From: Maribacter_C sp947494565 | GTDB taxonomy: Bacteria; Bacteroidota; Bacteroidia; Flavobacteriales; Flavobacteriaceae | Assembly: GCF_047345415.1 (NCBI RefSeq) | Contig: NZ_JBLFEP010000001.1 | Coordinates: 186,001-250,000, forward strand | Length of the DNA stretch: 64,000 nucleotides | Direction: 5' to 3' | In this document: positions 54,042-63,072 of the stretch, in pieces | Layout of the letters: each line of letters begins with the position of its first letter | Numbering within the stretch: the stretch's first letter is position 1 | The notes under the pieces: generated by a model | Told to the model about the DNA's origin: nothing | Databases searched by the model: none | The model's input: the letters and a program-made list of their open reading frames with translations, nothing else | Made by a program: the position numbers and the translations under genes

Positions 54042-55274
54042 CTATGTTAACGATTTCTTCTTTAGCGTAATCACGGTAATCTCAGGCCATATGCCGAAAC
54101 GTCCGGGATATCCAATAAACCCGAAACCCCTGTTCACATTAATGAACTGTCCCAGTTCTTCATAAATGCCTGCCCAATACTTGTAGCGTAAGCGCACCGG
54201 ACTGATCTTGAACCAGCCAGGTACCTCCAGACCGAATTGCATTCCATGGGTATGGCCACTCAGTGTCAAATGATAGTGATATGAATCTTGAATCACCTCT
54301 TTTTCCCAATGAGTAGGGTCATGGCTCATGAGTATCTTGAAATCGTCCTTGGCGATTTTCGAGGCCGCCTTCTTCAAATCACCGACGGTCTTGAAACCTT
54401 CCCCCCAATTTTCGACACCCACCAAGGCAATGCGGTCACCATCCTTTTGAAGGTAGCGACTTTCATTCAACAGCAAATCGAAACCCATATCGCGCTGTAG
54501 GTTTTTTAAATCCTTCAGATTTTGGGCTTTGGCGGCTGCACTGTCCCAAGACGCATAATCGCCATAATCGTGATTGCCCAAGACAGAAAACTTACCATCT
54601 TTAGCGCTTAGCTTGGCGAACAACTCTTTCCACGGATACATTTCTTCTGCCTTGTTGTTGACCATATCACCTGTAAACAGAAGTACATCACTTTTTTGCT
54701 GGTTGATCAGGTCAATTCCATAAGACACTTTATCGGCATCGTCAAAGCTTCCGCTATGAACATCCGATATTTGGGTAATCCGATATCCATCGAAAGCAGC
54801 TGGCAGATCATCATATTCCAAGGTATACTTTAGCACCTTGTAATTGTACTTGCCTTTATACATGCCATATAGTAAGGCGCCAAAAGGCAAAGCGGAGATA
54901 CCGAGGGCGATGGTGCTCAAAAACTTCCTTCTTGACGGCAACAGACCCCCTTCAACAGTAGTGGTATTCGTAAGTTTATGATAGACCATTGTTCCCAATC
55001 GAAAGACATCTTCCAGTAACAGAAACAGTCCTAAGAACAGGGCAAGCAAAAAGAAGGAAAAGAATATTCCCCCGGCCACTCCTGTAGAAGATCGCATGGC
55101 AGCACCGGGTACATAGGTCATCAATTTGAACATAAAATATCCCCAGGCCACCAAAAAAGAAGCAACATAGGCCAAATAGACCCATTGACTCTTAAATATG
55201 GTTTTGAAGGCCTGAAAGCCGTAAAACGCTAAAACAATGTAGATTAGGGAAAGAATTAATGCAAAACGAAGCAT
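54042..55274 (-). CDS. Membrane-anchored metallophosphoesterase
   Basis: The product has 410 residues. Five hydrophobic segments lie in the first about 150 residues, with a Ser/Arg-rich loop (LLPSRRKFL). A calcineurin-like phosphoesterase domain follows: ITQISDVHSG, LFTGDMVNN, LGNHDYGDY, LMSHDPTHW and LSGHTHGMQFG. All five metal-binding motifs are present. Relatives act on lipid A or UDP-sugar intermediates, or have unknown substrates. It lies on the same strand as thioredoxin, with a 92-base gap. Confidence 0.93.
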   Translation of the reverse strand: MLRFALILSLIYIVLAFYGFQAFKTIFKSQWVYLAYVASFLVAWGYFMFKLMTYVPGAAMRSSTGVAGGIFFSFFLLALFLGLFLLLEDVFRLGTMVYHKLTNTTTVEGGLLPSRRKFLSTIALGISALPFGALLYGMYKGKYNYKVLKYTLEYDDLPAAFDGYRITQISDVHSGSFDDADKVSYGIDLINQQKSDVLLFTGDMVNNKAEEMYPWKELFAKLSAKDGKFSVLGNHDYGDYASWDSAAAKAQNLKDLKNLQRDMGFDLLLNESRYLQKDGDRIALVGVENWGEGFKTVGDLKKAASKIAKDDFKILMSHDPTHWEKEVIQDSYHYHLTLSGHTHGMQFGLEVPGWFKISPVRLRYKYWAGIYEELGQFINVNRGFGFIGYPGRFGIWPEITVITLKKKSLT

Positions 55275-55327
55275 GCTTTTTTTTCAAAGGTATTTTGAAT
55301 CACGCTTTCAGTCGTAGAATTTACCTT

Positions 55328-56050
55328 TTATTTAACGCTTCTCACTACTTCCTGTAAGATTTCAAAATTGGAAACCGGTAAAGCACTATCCGATAACAGC
55401 TTTGGCGAATTCATGGGCACTTTGGGGTCATCTGTCAGTGTGCGTTGCATTTGCAATCCAGATAGATGAATGGCCTTGAACCCTTTGGTCTTGAATAGAT
55501 GTGCGTTCGATGCGTTAATCCCCGCACCGGGCATTATGGTCATATTCGCGGTATTTTGGTGCAGTGCAGTGAGCAAATCCAAACCTGAGACAGCCGTGGG
55601 TTGTTGACCGGAAGTCAATATCGTATTGACACCTAGTTTCTCCAGCGTATTTATGGCCGACATCGGGTTGAGCAACCAATCAAAAGCGCGGTGAAATGTC
55701 ATTTGTAAACCTTGGTTGAGCGAAGCCAGTTCTTGCAAGCGCCCTTCATCAAGTTCAAGATCGGATTGCAATAATCCTACGACCACTCCTTCAAAGCCCA
55801 TTTCCGCACAAAGCTTGATATTGCTTTTCATTATTTCGAATTCGTCAACGGTATAGGTAAAATCACCACTACGGGGACGAATGAGTACACGAACCGGAAT
55901 AGAGATCTTCTCACTGACCGCTTTCAATAATCCGTAGGATGGTGTTATTCCACCCACTGCGAGTTCGGAACACAACTCGATCCGATCAGCTCCGGCCTTT
56001 TCAGCATTTTGGGCCGATTCTAGGGAATTGGCACAGACTTCCACTAGCAT
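55328..56050 (-). CDS. cutC: CutC-family protein
   Basis: The product has 240 residues from the ATG at 56050 (MLVEVCANSLESAQNAEKAG). The upstream in-frame extension to 56110 is not conserved in the family. The TIM-barrel motifs IELCSELAVGGITPSYG, VLIRPRSGDFTYT, TFHRAFDW, LTSGQQPTA and IMPGAGINA are present. CutC was named for copper homeostasis, but that role is disputed. It is divergent from the asparaginase gene. Confidence 0.95.
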   Translation of the reverse strand: MLVEVCANSLESAQNAEKAGADRIELCSELAVGGITPSYGLLKAVSEKISIPVRVLIRPRSGDFTYTVDEFEIMKSNIKLCAEMGFEGVVVGLLQSDLELDEGRLQELASLNQGLQMTFHRAFDWLLNPMSAINTLEKLGVNTILTSGQQPTAVSGLDLLTALHQNTANMTIMPGAGINASNAHLFKTKGFKAIHLSGLQMQRTLTDDPKVPMNSPKLLSDSALPVSNFEILQEVVRSVK

Positions 56051-56169
56051 TTTAACTATATTTAAGGCGCTAAAGTAATCGAACTGATGTAAACTTTTCC
56101 CATTTGTCAAAAAATTGTTCTTTTTCGCCTGAAAGCAAAAAAATTAAATCAATTCATCATCAAAAACCA

Positions 56170-57159
56170 ATGCAAAGAAGAAACTTCCTGAAAAATTCAA
56201 GCGCCGCTGCCGCGGGACTGCTATCCGCCCCTTTATTGACCTCCTGCAAAGAAGAAACCAGCACACAGATGACAGCATCCAACACCATAGTACCGATTCG
56301 CCCTATTGCGATTTGCACCTGGAACTTTGAAAACGCCACGGCCAAAGCCTGGGAAGTTTTACAAAAAGGAGGCACTTCCCTAGATGCGGTACAACAAGGC
56401 GCCATGGTCGAAGAGGCCGATACGAACAACCAGACCGTCGGGGTGGGCGGAAGACCGGATAGGGAAGGGAACGTGACCCTAGATGCATGTATCATGGACA
56501 AAGATGGCAACTGTGGGGCCGTGGTGTACCTTCAAAACATTGCCAGTCCGGTTTCAGTGGCACGAAAAGTCATGGAAGAAACCCCACATGTGATGTTGGC
56601 CGGAAAGGGAGCCGAGCAATTCGCTTATGAACAGGGGTTTCAAAAAACCGATCTATTGACAGAAAAATCTAGAAAAGAGTGGTTAGCGTGGAAAAAGACT
56701 TCCGAATACAAACCTATCATTAATATCGAAAACCATGATACCATCGGTATTTTGGCGATAGACAAGGACGGGGACATTGCCGGGGCATGCACTACGAGCG
56801 GCATGGCCTATAAGTACGCCGGGCGTGTCGGGGATTCACCGCTTATTGGCGCTGGGCTCTTCGTAGACAATGAAATTGGGGCGGCAACCGCCACTGGCGT
56901 CGGAGAAGAAGTGGTACGTACCGTGGGTAGCTTTTTGATTGTGGAATTGATGCGTCAGGGCAAATCACCCCAAGAGGCTTGTGAGGAAGGCGTTAAGCGC
57001 ATTATGGCAAAGAATAAAGATCGTACCGATTTTCAAATCGGTTTTATTGCCATCAACAAAAAAGGGGAGACGGGCGGTTATTGTATTCAACCCGGGTTTA
57101 CCTATCGGACCTTTACCGAAGAGGGACATACGAATACGCCTTCGTCCTCTTTCTTATAA
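56170..57159 (+). CDS. N4-(beta-N-acetylglucosaminyl)-L-asparaginase (glycosylasparaginase)
   Basis: The product has 329 residues from the ATG at 56170. It begins MQRRNFLKNSSAAAAGLL and ends its signal at LLTSC, giving a twin-arginine lipoprotein signal. The Ntn-hydrolase self-cleavage site is NHDTIGIL with the nucleophile Thr191. The following GACTTSGMAYKYAGRVGDSP is conserved in the Elizabethkingia enzyme (family knowledge). It cleaves the GlcNAc-Asn bond of N-linked glycopeptides. Export implies action on environmental glycans in the periplasm. Confidence 0.95.
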   Translation: MQRRNFLKNSSAAAAGLLSAPLLTSCKEETSTQMTASNTIVPIRPIAICTWNFENATAKAWEVLQKGGTSLDAVQQGAMVEEADTNNQTVGVGGRPDREGNVTLDACIMDKDGNCGAVVYLQNIASPVSVARKVMEETPHVMLAGKGAEQFAYEQGFQKTDLLTEKSRKEWLAWKKTSEYKPIINIENHDTIGILAIDKDGDIAGACTTSGMAYKYAGRVGDSPLIGAGLFVDNEIGAATATGVGEEVVRTVGSFLIVELMRQGKSPQEACEEGVKRIMAKNKDRTDFQIGFIAINKKGETGGYCIQPGFTYRTFTEEGHTNTPSSSFL

Positions 57160-57266
57160 GGATGAAACACTGTGTTTTAGCCTAGAACCCATAGTAACAC
57201 AAAATGCAACGGCAGTAGAAGCCTATCGCCGTACCAAACCCTACTTTTCAACCTCTCTTTGGAGGA

Positions 57267-57280
57267 CAATTTTAAAATTG
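57267..57280. other. 14-bp AT-rich palindrome upstream of polA
   Basis: CAATTTTAAAATTG is fully self-complementary and lies 57 bases before the polA ATG. It is AT-rich and may be coincidental. Confidence 0.35.
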
Positions 57281-57336
57281 TATTTCGTTTCAAAACAAAC
57301 TTCGTACTTTTAACTTTCCACTTTTAATGTAGCGCA

Positions 57337-60174
57337 ATGGCGGACCAAAAACGACTTTTTTTACTAGATGCATATGCCCTGATTTTCCGGGGATACTATG
57401 CCCTAATCAAAAATCCAAGAATCAATTCAAAAGGAATGGACACCTCAGCGATCATGGGGTTTATGAATTCGCTTTTCGATGTGATCAAACGCGAAAAGCC
57501 GGATCACTTAGCCGTATGTTTCGATAAAGGGGGTAGTCAGGAACGTACCGAACTATTTCCGGAGTACAAGGCCAATCGAGACGAAACACCCGATGCCATC
57601 CGTATTGCCGTACCCTATATTCATCAGATTTTAGAAGCCATGCACATTCCATCCGTGGTCTTGGAAGGATGGGAGGCCGATGATATTATCGGCACCTTGG
57701 CCAAACAGGCGGAAAAGGAAGATTACAAAGTGTTCATGGTGACCCCTGATAAAGATTTCGGACAATTGGTCTCTGAGAATATTTTTATGTATCGCCCAGC
57801 TCGTATGGGTAATGGCATCGAAATTTGGGGCATTCCCGAAATACAAAAGCGATTTGGTGTCGAGCGCCCCGAGCAGGTAATCGATTATCTAGGAATGATG
57901 GGAGATGCCAGTGATAACATTCCCGGTCTTCCCGGAGTAGGCGATAAAACGGCCAAAAAGTTTTTAGAGCAATTCGGCTCTATGGAAAACCTGTTGGCCA
58001 ATACCGACCAATTAAAGGGAAAAATGAAGGAGAAGGTGGAAGCGAATGCCGAGTTGGGCCTACTTTCCAAAAAGCTAGCTACCATTTGTGTAGACTGTGA
58101 CGTTACTTTCGACGCCAAGGATTATGAAATGTCGGTACCGGACAGCGAAAAGGTGCAGACCATTTTCGAAGAACTGGAATTCAGAAGGCTCAAAGATCAA
58201 TTCATCAAAATATTTTCAGAAGAACCTCAGGAGACGGCGACACCAACATCAAGCCAACCTAGCGTTGCTACAAAGCCCCAAGAGGCAGGCAGCGGACAGT
58301 TTTCCTTATTTGGGGGCGACCCTAATACCGTAGCAGGTACGATTAAAGATTCGAACAGTCGAAAAACCATAGCGGATGTAGCCCATGTGTATCAAAGTAT
58401 CGCTCCGGGTATGGCTATGAAGTTATTCGTTCAAAACTTGTTGAAACAAACGTCGGTCTGTTTTGATACGGAAACCACCGGGATCGATCCATTGACCGCA
58501 GAGTTGGTCGGTATCGCTTTTTCCTGGGAGGCCACGAAGGGGTTTTACATTCCTTTTCCCGAAGCTAAAGAGGAAGCTCAAGAACTCATTGAGCAATTAC
58601 GTCCTTTTTTTGAATCACAATCCATTGAAAAAATCGGTCAGAACCTTAAATACGATATTAAGGTACTCGACAAATATGGTGTAAAGGTTAAAGGGAAATT
58701 TTTCGATACCATGCTGGCTCATTACCTTATCAATCCTGATATGCGCCACAATATGGATGTACTTTCCGAAACGTACCTCAACTATACCCCGGTTTCCATA
58801 ACAGAGCTCATTGGGAAAAAAGGAAAAAACCAGCTATCGATGCGCGATGTTCCTTTGGAAAAACAAACGGAATACGCAGTCGAAGATGCGGATATCACTT
58901 TTCAATTGGCACAGCAGTTCAGACCGGAGTTGGCGGCCGCCAAAACGGAAGATCTTTTTAACGACATGGAAATTCCGCTCCTGCATGTTCTTGCCGACAT
59001 GGAATTGGAAGGTATCAATCTCGACAAAGAGTTTCTAAATTCATTATCGGAAGAACTGACCAATGATATCGCCTCCTTGGAAAAGAAAATCTATGAGGCT
59101 GCCGGGGAAGAGTTCAATATTGGCTCACCCAAACAATTGGGGGAAATTCTATTTGACAAAATGAAATTGGTCGATAAACCCAAAAAGACCAAAACGGGTC
59201 AATATTCTACTGCAGAGGATGTGCTTTCCTATTTGGCCAAAGATCACGAAATCATCCAAAACGTACTGGATTATCGAGGGCTCGCCAAACTGAAGAGCAC
59301 CTATGTTGATGCGCTTCCACTGCAAGTCGAAGAACGAACCGGAAGGGTCCATACCGACTATATGCAAACGGTTGCTGCGACCGGAAGGTTAAGTAGTAAC
59401 AATCCTAATCTGCAAAATATCCCCATACGCACCGAACGGGGACGACAGGTTCGTAAAGCCTTTATTCCCAGAGATGAGAACCATACCTTGCTTGCAGCTG
59501 ATTATTCCCAAATAGAACTGCGCATCATCGCTGCCTTGAGCGAGGAAACCACGATGATCGAAGCCTTCAAAAATGGGGAGGATATTCATGCGTCAACTGC
59601 GGCACGCGTTTTCAATGTGCCTCTAGAAGAGGTTACCCGCGAGCAACGGAGCAATGCCAAAACGGTCAACTTCGGCATCATCTATGGGGTCTCGGCCTTC
59701 GGTCTTAGTAACCAGACGGATTTATCGCGTTCGGAAGCCAAGGAACTGATTGAAACCTATTACAAAACCTACCCCAAACTCAGAAACTATATGGGCGAAC
59801 AGATAGATTTTGCCCGTGACAATGGGTATGTGCAAACGGTTTTGGGCCGGCGGCGCTATTTGAAGAACATTAACGGCAGTAATGCCATAGTGCGCGGCGC
59901 GGCAGAACGCAATGCCGTGAACGCTCCCATTCAAGGTAGTGCGGCAGATATCATCAAATTGGCGATGATCAACATCCATAAAAGGCTATCGGAAGGCAAC
60001 TATACCTCTAAGATGCTACTTCAGGTACATGATGAATTGGTCTTTGATGTATACAATCCCGAGATGGACAAGCTAAAGGCCATGGTCAAGGCGGAAATGG
60101 AAAATGCCTATACTCTGGCCGTACCCCTGGACGTTGAATTAGGTACTGGTGTCAATTGGTTGGAAGCACATTGA
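57337..60174 (+). CDS. polA: DNA polymerase I
   Basis: The product has 945 residues with all three domains. The 5'-nuclease domain covers 1 to about 300 (FLLDAYALIFRGYYAL; WEADDIIGTLA; VTPDKDFGQLV). The proofreading 3'-5' exonuclease keeps its acidic residues (CFDTETTGIDPL near 373; NLKYDIKVL). The polymerase domain has motif A DYSQIELRIIA near 721, motif B RSNAKTVNFGIIYG near 770 and motif C VHDELVFD near 898. It is intact, unlike some bacterial Pol I that lost exonuclease residues. It acts in Okazaki fragment processing and repair. Confidence 0.98.
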   Translation: MADQKRLFLLDAYALIFRGYYALIKNPRINSKGMDTSAIMGFMNSLFDVIKREKPDHLAVCFDKGGSQERTELFPEYKANRDETPDAIRIAVPYIHQILEAMHIPSVVLEGWEADDIIGTLAKQAEKEDYKVFMVTPDKDFGQLVSENIFMYRPARMGNGIEIWGIPEIQKRFGVERPEQVIDYLGMMGDASDNIPGLPGVGDKTAKKFLEQFGSMENLLANTDQLKGKMKEKVEANAELGLLSKKLATICVDCDVTFDAKDYEMSVPDSEKVQTIFEELEFRRLKDQFIKIFSEEPQETATPTSSQPSVATKPQEAGSGQFSLFGGDPNTVAGTIKDSNSRKTIADVAHVYQSIAPGMAMKLFVQNLLKQTSVCFDTETTGIDPLTAELVGIAFSWEATKGFYIPFPEAKEEAQELIEQLRPFFESQSIEKIGQNLKYDIKVLDKYGVKVKGKFFDTMLAHYLINPDMRHNMDVLSETYLNYTPVSITELIGKKGKNQLSMRDVPLEKQTEYAVEDADITFQLAQQFRPELAAAKTEDLFNDMEIPLLHVLADMELEGINLDKEFLNSLSEELTNDIASLEKKIYEAAGEEFNIGSPKQLGEILFDKMKLVDKPKKTKTGQYSTAEDVLSYLAKDHEIIQNVLDYRGLAKLKSTYVDALPLQVEERTGRVHTDYMQTVAATGRLSSNNPNLQNIPIRTERGRQVRKAFIPRDENHTLLAADYSQIELRIIAALSEETTMIEAFKNGEDIHASTAARVFNVPLEEVTREQRSNAKTVNFGIIYGVSAFGLSNQTDLSRSEAKELIETYYKTYPKLRNYMGEQIDFARDNGYVQTVLGRRRYLKNINGSNAIVRGAAERNAVNAPIQGSAADIIKLAMINIHKRLSEGNYTSKMLLQVHDELVFDVYNPEMDKLKAMVKAEMENAYTLAVPLDVELGTGVNWLEAH

Positions 60175-60272
60175 ACCGAACTGTTAAGCTTTTCAAAAAG
60201 ACATACGATTGATCGATGAAATGCGTTCTTAGAGAAGAACCTTATATGAAGCCACACCTATAAACACCTATA

Positions 60273-60611
60273 GTGAAAAAGCTTCTGATCATCTCCATCT
60301 TCTTACTAGGCTTGCAATCGGCCATAGCGCAATCGGCAACTGAAATCGAACCCGGGGTCGAAACACAGGTCCAAAAGGTTAAGGTATTTCCGAATCCAGC
60401 GACCAATGTGGTGAATATTTTGGGACTGTATAACAGCCAAAGGGCGGCCATTACCATTACTGACACCTATGGGAATGCGGTCTTACAGCACAATTGGGCC
60501 ATTAAGAACAATGCCCTCAACATACCGGTCACTTCACTGAAATCTGGAATCTATATCGTCACCATCAGGTCGGAAGAACAGCAAGTTCAGACCAAATTCT
60601 TCAAGCAATAA
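60273..60611 (+). CDS. Small secreted protein consisting of a signal peptide and a T9SS type A sorting domain
   Basis: The product has 112 residues from a GTG start. A signal peptide (MKKLLIISIFLLGLQSAIAQ) is followed by about 15 linker residues. The rest is a type A T9SS C-terminal domain: KVFPNPATNVVNI, then SLKSGIYIVTIRSE and a terminal TKFFKQ. No other domain is present. It may be a T9SS-exported minimal protein or a truncated cargo. Independent expression is unproven. Confidence 0.8.
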   Translation: MKKLLIISIFLLGLQSAIAQSATEIEPGVETQVQKVKVFPNPATNVVNILGLYNSQRAAITITDTYGNAVLQHNWAIKNNALNIPVTSLKSGIYIVTIRSEEQQVQTKFFKQ

Positions 60612-60621
60612 CGGGCGCTGT

Positions 60622-63072
60622 TCAATCAAATACGAAATTATAGGTCAAAGCGAACAAAGGACTGTTCATAATGGAAAGTTCGTAGGTACCCAATGGACTG
60701 CCCAAAAATACATCGGAATCGACTCCGGCTTGCCGTTGGGTATAATACAGGTTAAAGGGATTTCTTCTTCCGTAGACATTGTAAATCGTAAACGTCCAAT
60801 CGCCCACCCATCTGCGATTGAGCTTTTTCCCATATTTCACCTTCCATGAAAAATCCAAGCGGTGATACGGTCGCAGTCGAGCGTTGTTCCGATCGATAAA
60901 GATCGGCACATCGATATTTTCCAATTTAAAAACGCTATTGGCGGCGGTATAAGGTCTTCCGGTTTGCCCGGTAAAATTAAAACTCCATGTATTGAACTTG
61001 TCCCCCTCAAAATTGACAGTGGCATTTACGACGTGGGGGCGATCAAAATCGGAAGGAAACCATTCGTTATTATTGATACGATCGGCCAATTTTTCACTTT
61101 CGGCACGCAACAGGCTTCGTGACCATGTATAGTTAAGCCACCCATTGACCTTTCCACTGGGTTTTCGTATACTGAATTCGACGCCATAAGCCTTCCCCTC
61201 CCCTTGAACGACATCTCTTTCCAAAAACTCTTCAAGAAAAAAATCGGCTCCGGGCTTGTAGGTCAGATTATTTTGGGTGTTTCGATAATACCCTTCCAAC
61301 CCAACTTCATAGGCGTTTTCACCGAAATTCTTATATATACCAAAACCGTAAGAGTCACTTATTTGAGGTTTGATACTAGGATCTGCCGTTTTCCAACGTG
61401 AGGTGGGCAATGGGGTTGTCGAGTTATACACGTTCTGTAAATACTGGTTGAGTCGAGCATAACTGGCCTTCAGCGAAGTACTCTCATTTAGTTTGATATT
61501 GGCGCCCAATCTTGGCTCGAGTCCATTATAGGTCTTTACCCCGGCACCTTTTTCAAACACTGTGGTATTTAAAAGCGCTTCTGTTGTTTGGTCGAAAGTT
61601 GCTTGACGATACGGTCCTACCAAAACGTAATGATTATAACGCAATCCTGCTGACAGGGATACATTCTCCATAGGACTGAAGTTGACATTACCATAAGCCG
61701 ACAACTCGTAGCTATTCTCCCTGGCTAGTTTGACGGGTTGAACACTGGTCGCCGTACCCGGAAGCAACTCTCCAGGACTTATTTGATATCGATTGCCCTG
61801 AACACCGACATAATAACCAAGGTCTGTATTGATTTCCTTTGAAAACTCGGATACAAAACTCAAGTAATTGATCTTCGATCGAAACTCAATCTTATTGTTA
61901 TTGTCAACCTCGGGCAATAGGGTTTTCGGGGTATAGTCACTTACGACCAAAAATGTCCGAAGGTTGCTGCTCTCATTGAACGAATGACTCCAATTCAGGG
62001 TTCCGTTCAAGGTTCTAAAGTCGTACTGATTGGTTTCGGCATTGATATTCTCGATTTTGGTAATCAAATCCAACTGATAGAAATCCTTGCTATAAAAACC
62101 GGTAAAGGTAATTTGATCGTTCTCTGTGGGAAGGTAGAGCAACTTCATTGTACCATCGTAAAACTTGGCTCGGGAATTCTCCAATCGCTCAGAAACCAGG
62201 GGCAACAAAAAATCGGTAAGTCCCGCCCGACCTCCTAAGGTGACCATCAGCTTATCTTTTATAATGGGGGTCTCTATCGTTAATCTGCTTGATACGAGCC
62301 CTATTCCACCACTTAACTTAAACTTATCCACATAAGGATTTCTTACCTTCAAGTCCAAAACGGAAGTGATTCGACCCCCATATCGGGCAGGAATATTTGC
62401 TCGGTATAAATCGACACTTCCTAAAACATCAGGGGTAAAGACGGAAAATAGACCGAATAAATGGGTCGGGTTAAAGACCGGGGCATAATCCAACAAAATC
62501 AAATTTTGATCTAATGCTCCTCCCCTCACGGAAAGACCATTGCTCAATTCCCCAGCGTTGTTCACACCTGCCAGCAGGGTCATTCCGCGAAGTACGTCAA
62601 CTTCACCAAGGCCTGACGGAATCTTTTTCAGCACCTGTGTCTGCAGTTGCACTGCCCCCATTTGTGGCAGTTCGAGATTGGCATTGATTTTTTTTGCCCT
62701 TACGATTACCTCTGAAAGCTGTTCTTGTTCCTCTTCCAATTCGATAACTATTTTCTGGCTACGATCCATTTTAAGGGTTCTACTGTCACTTTTATAGCCA
62801 ATATAGGTAACGGTCATAGTATAGGTATCCTGGGGTAATTCGATACGAAATCGGCCTGAAGCGTTGGTGATTCCACCGCAGGCGCATGGTTGAAGAATCA
62901 CCTCGGCACTTTCAAGAGGCAGCCCTGTTACTACATCCCGTATTTGAACGGCAAGGGTATATTCTTGGGCATTTCCCGATACTGTAAAAACAGCGAACAA
63001 TCCTAAACATATGAGGTGTCGCAACACATTTCCGAAGGGTTTCGGTCTACTCGAACACTTTATTCCATCCAT
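60622..63072 (-). CDS. TonB-dependent receptor with carboxypeptidase-like regulatory N-domain
   Basis: The product has 816 residues. After a signal peptide (ending SGNAQ) comes a CarboxypepD_reg-like beta domain (EYTLAVQIRDVVTGLPLES ... GRFRIELPQDTYTM) with a CACGG motif. The plug domain contains GLSVRGGALDQNLILLDYAPVF. A 22-strand barrel follows, ending TYNFVFD. The gene overlaps the 3' end of the DUF4249 gene by 13 bases, so the two are coupled. The pair is a recurrent Bacteroidota uptake module of unknown substrate. Confidence 0.92.
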   Translation of the reverse strand: MDGIKCSSRPKPFGNVLRHLICLGLFAVFTVSGNAQEYTLAVQIRDVVTGLPLESAEVILQPCACGGITNASGRFRIELPQDTYTMTVTYIGYKSDSRTLKMDRSQKIVIELEEEQEQLSEVIVRAKKINANLELPQMGAVQLQTQVLKKIPSGLGEVDVLRGMTLLAGVNNAGELSNGLSVRGGALDQNLILLDYAPVFNPTHLFGLFSVFTPDVLGSVDLYRANIPARYGGRITSVLDLKVRNPYVDKFKLSGGIGLVSSRLTIETPIIKDKLMVTLGGRAGLTDFLLPLVSERLENSRAKFYDGTMKLLYLPTENDQITFTGFYSKDFYQLDLITKIENINAETNQYDFRTLNGTLNWSHSFNESSNLRTFLVVSDYTPKTLLPEVDNNNKIEFRSKINYLSFVSEFSKEINTDLGYYVGVQGNRYQISPGELLPGTATSVQPVKLARENSYELSAYGNVNFSPMENVSLSAGLRYNHYVLVGPYRQATFDQTTEALLNTTVFEKGAGVKTYNGLEPRLGANIKLNESTSLKASYARLNQYLQNVYNSTTPLPTSRWKTADPSIKPQISDSYGFGIYKNFGENAYEVGLEGYYRNTQNNLTYKPGADFFLEEFLERDVVQGEGKAYGVEFSIRKPSGKVNGWLNYTWSRSLLRAESEKLADRINNNEWFPSDFDRPHVVNATVNFEGDKFNTWSFNFTGQTGRPYTAANSVFKLENIDVPIFIDRNNARLRPYHRLDFSWKVKYGKKLNRRWVGDWTFTIYNVYGRRNPFNLYYTQRQAGVDSDVFLGSPLGTYELSIMNSPLFALTYNFVFD

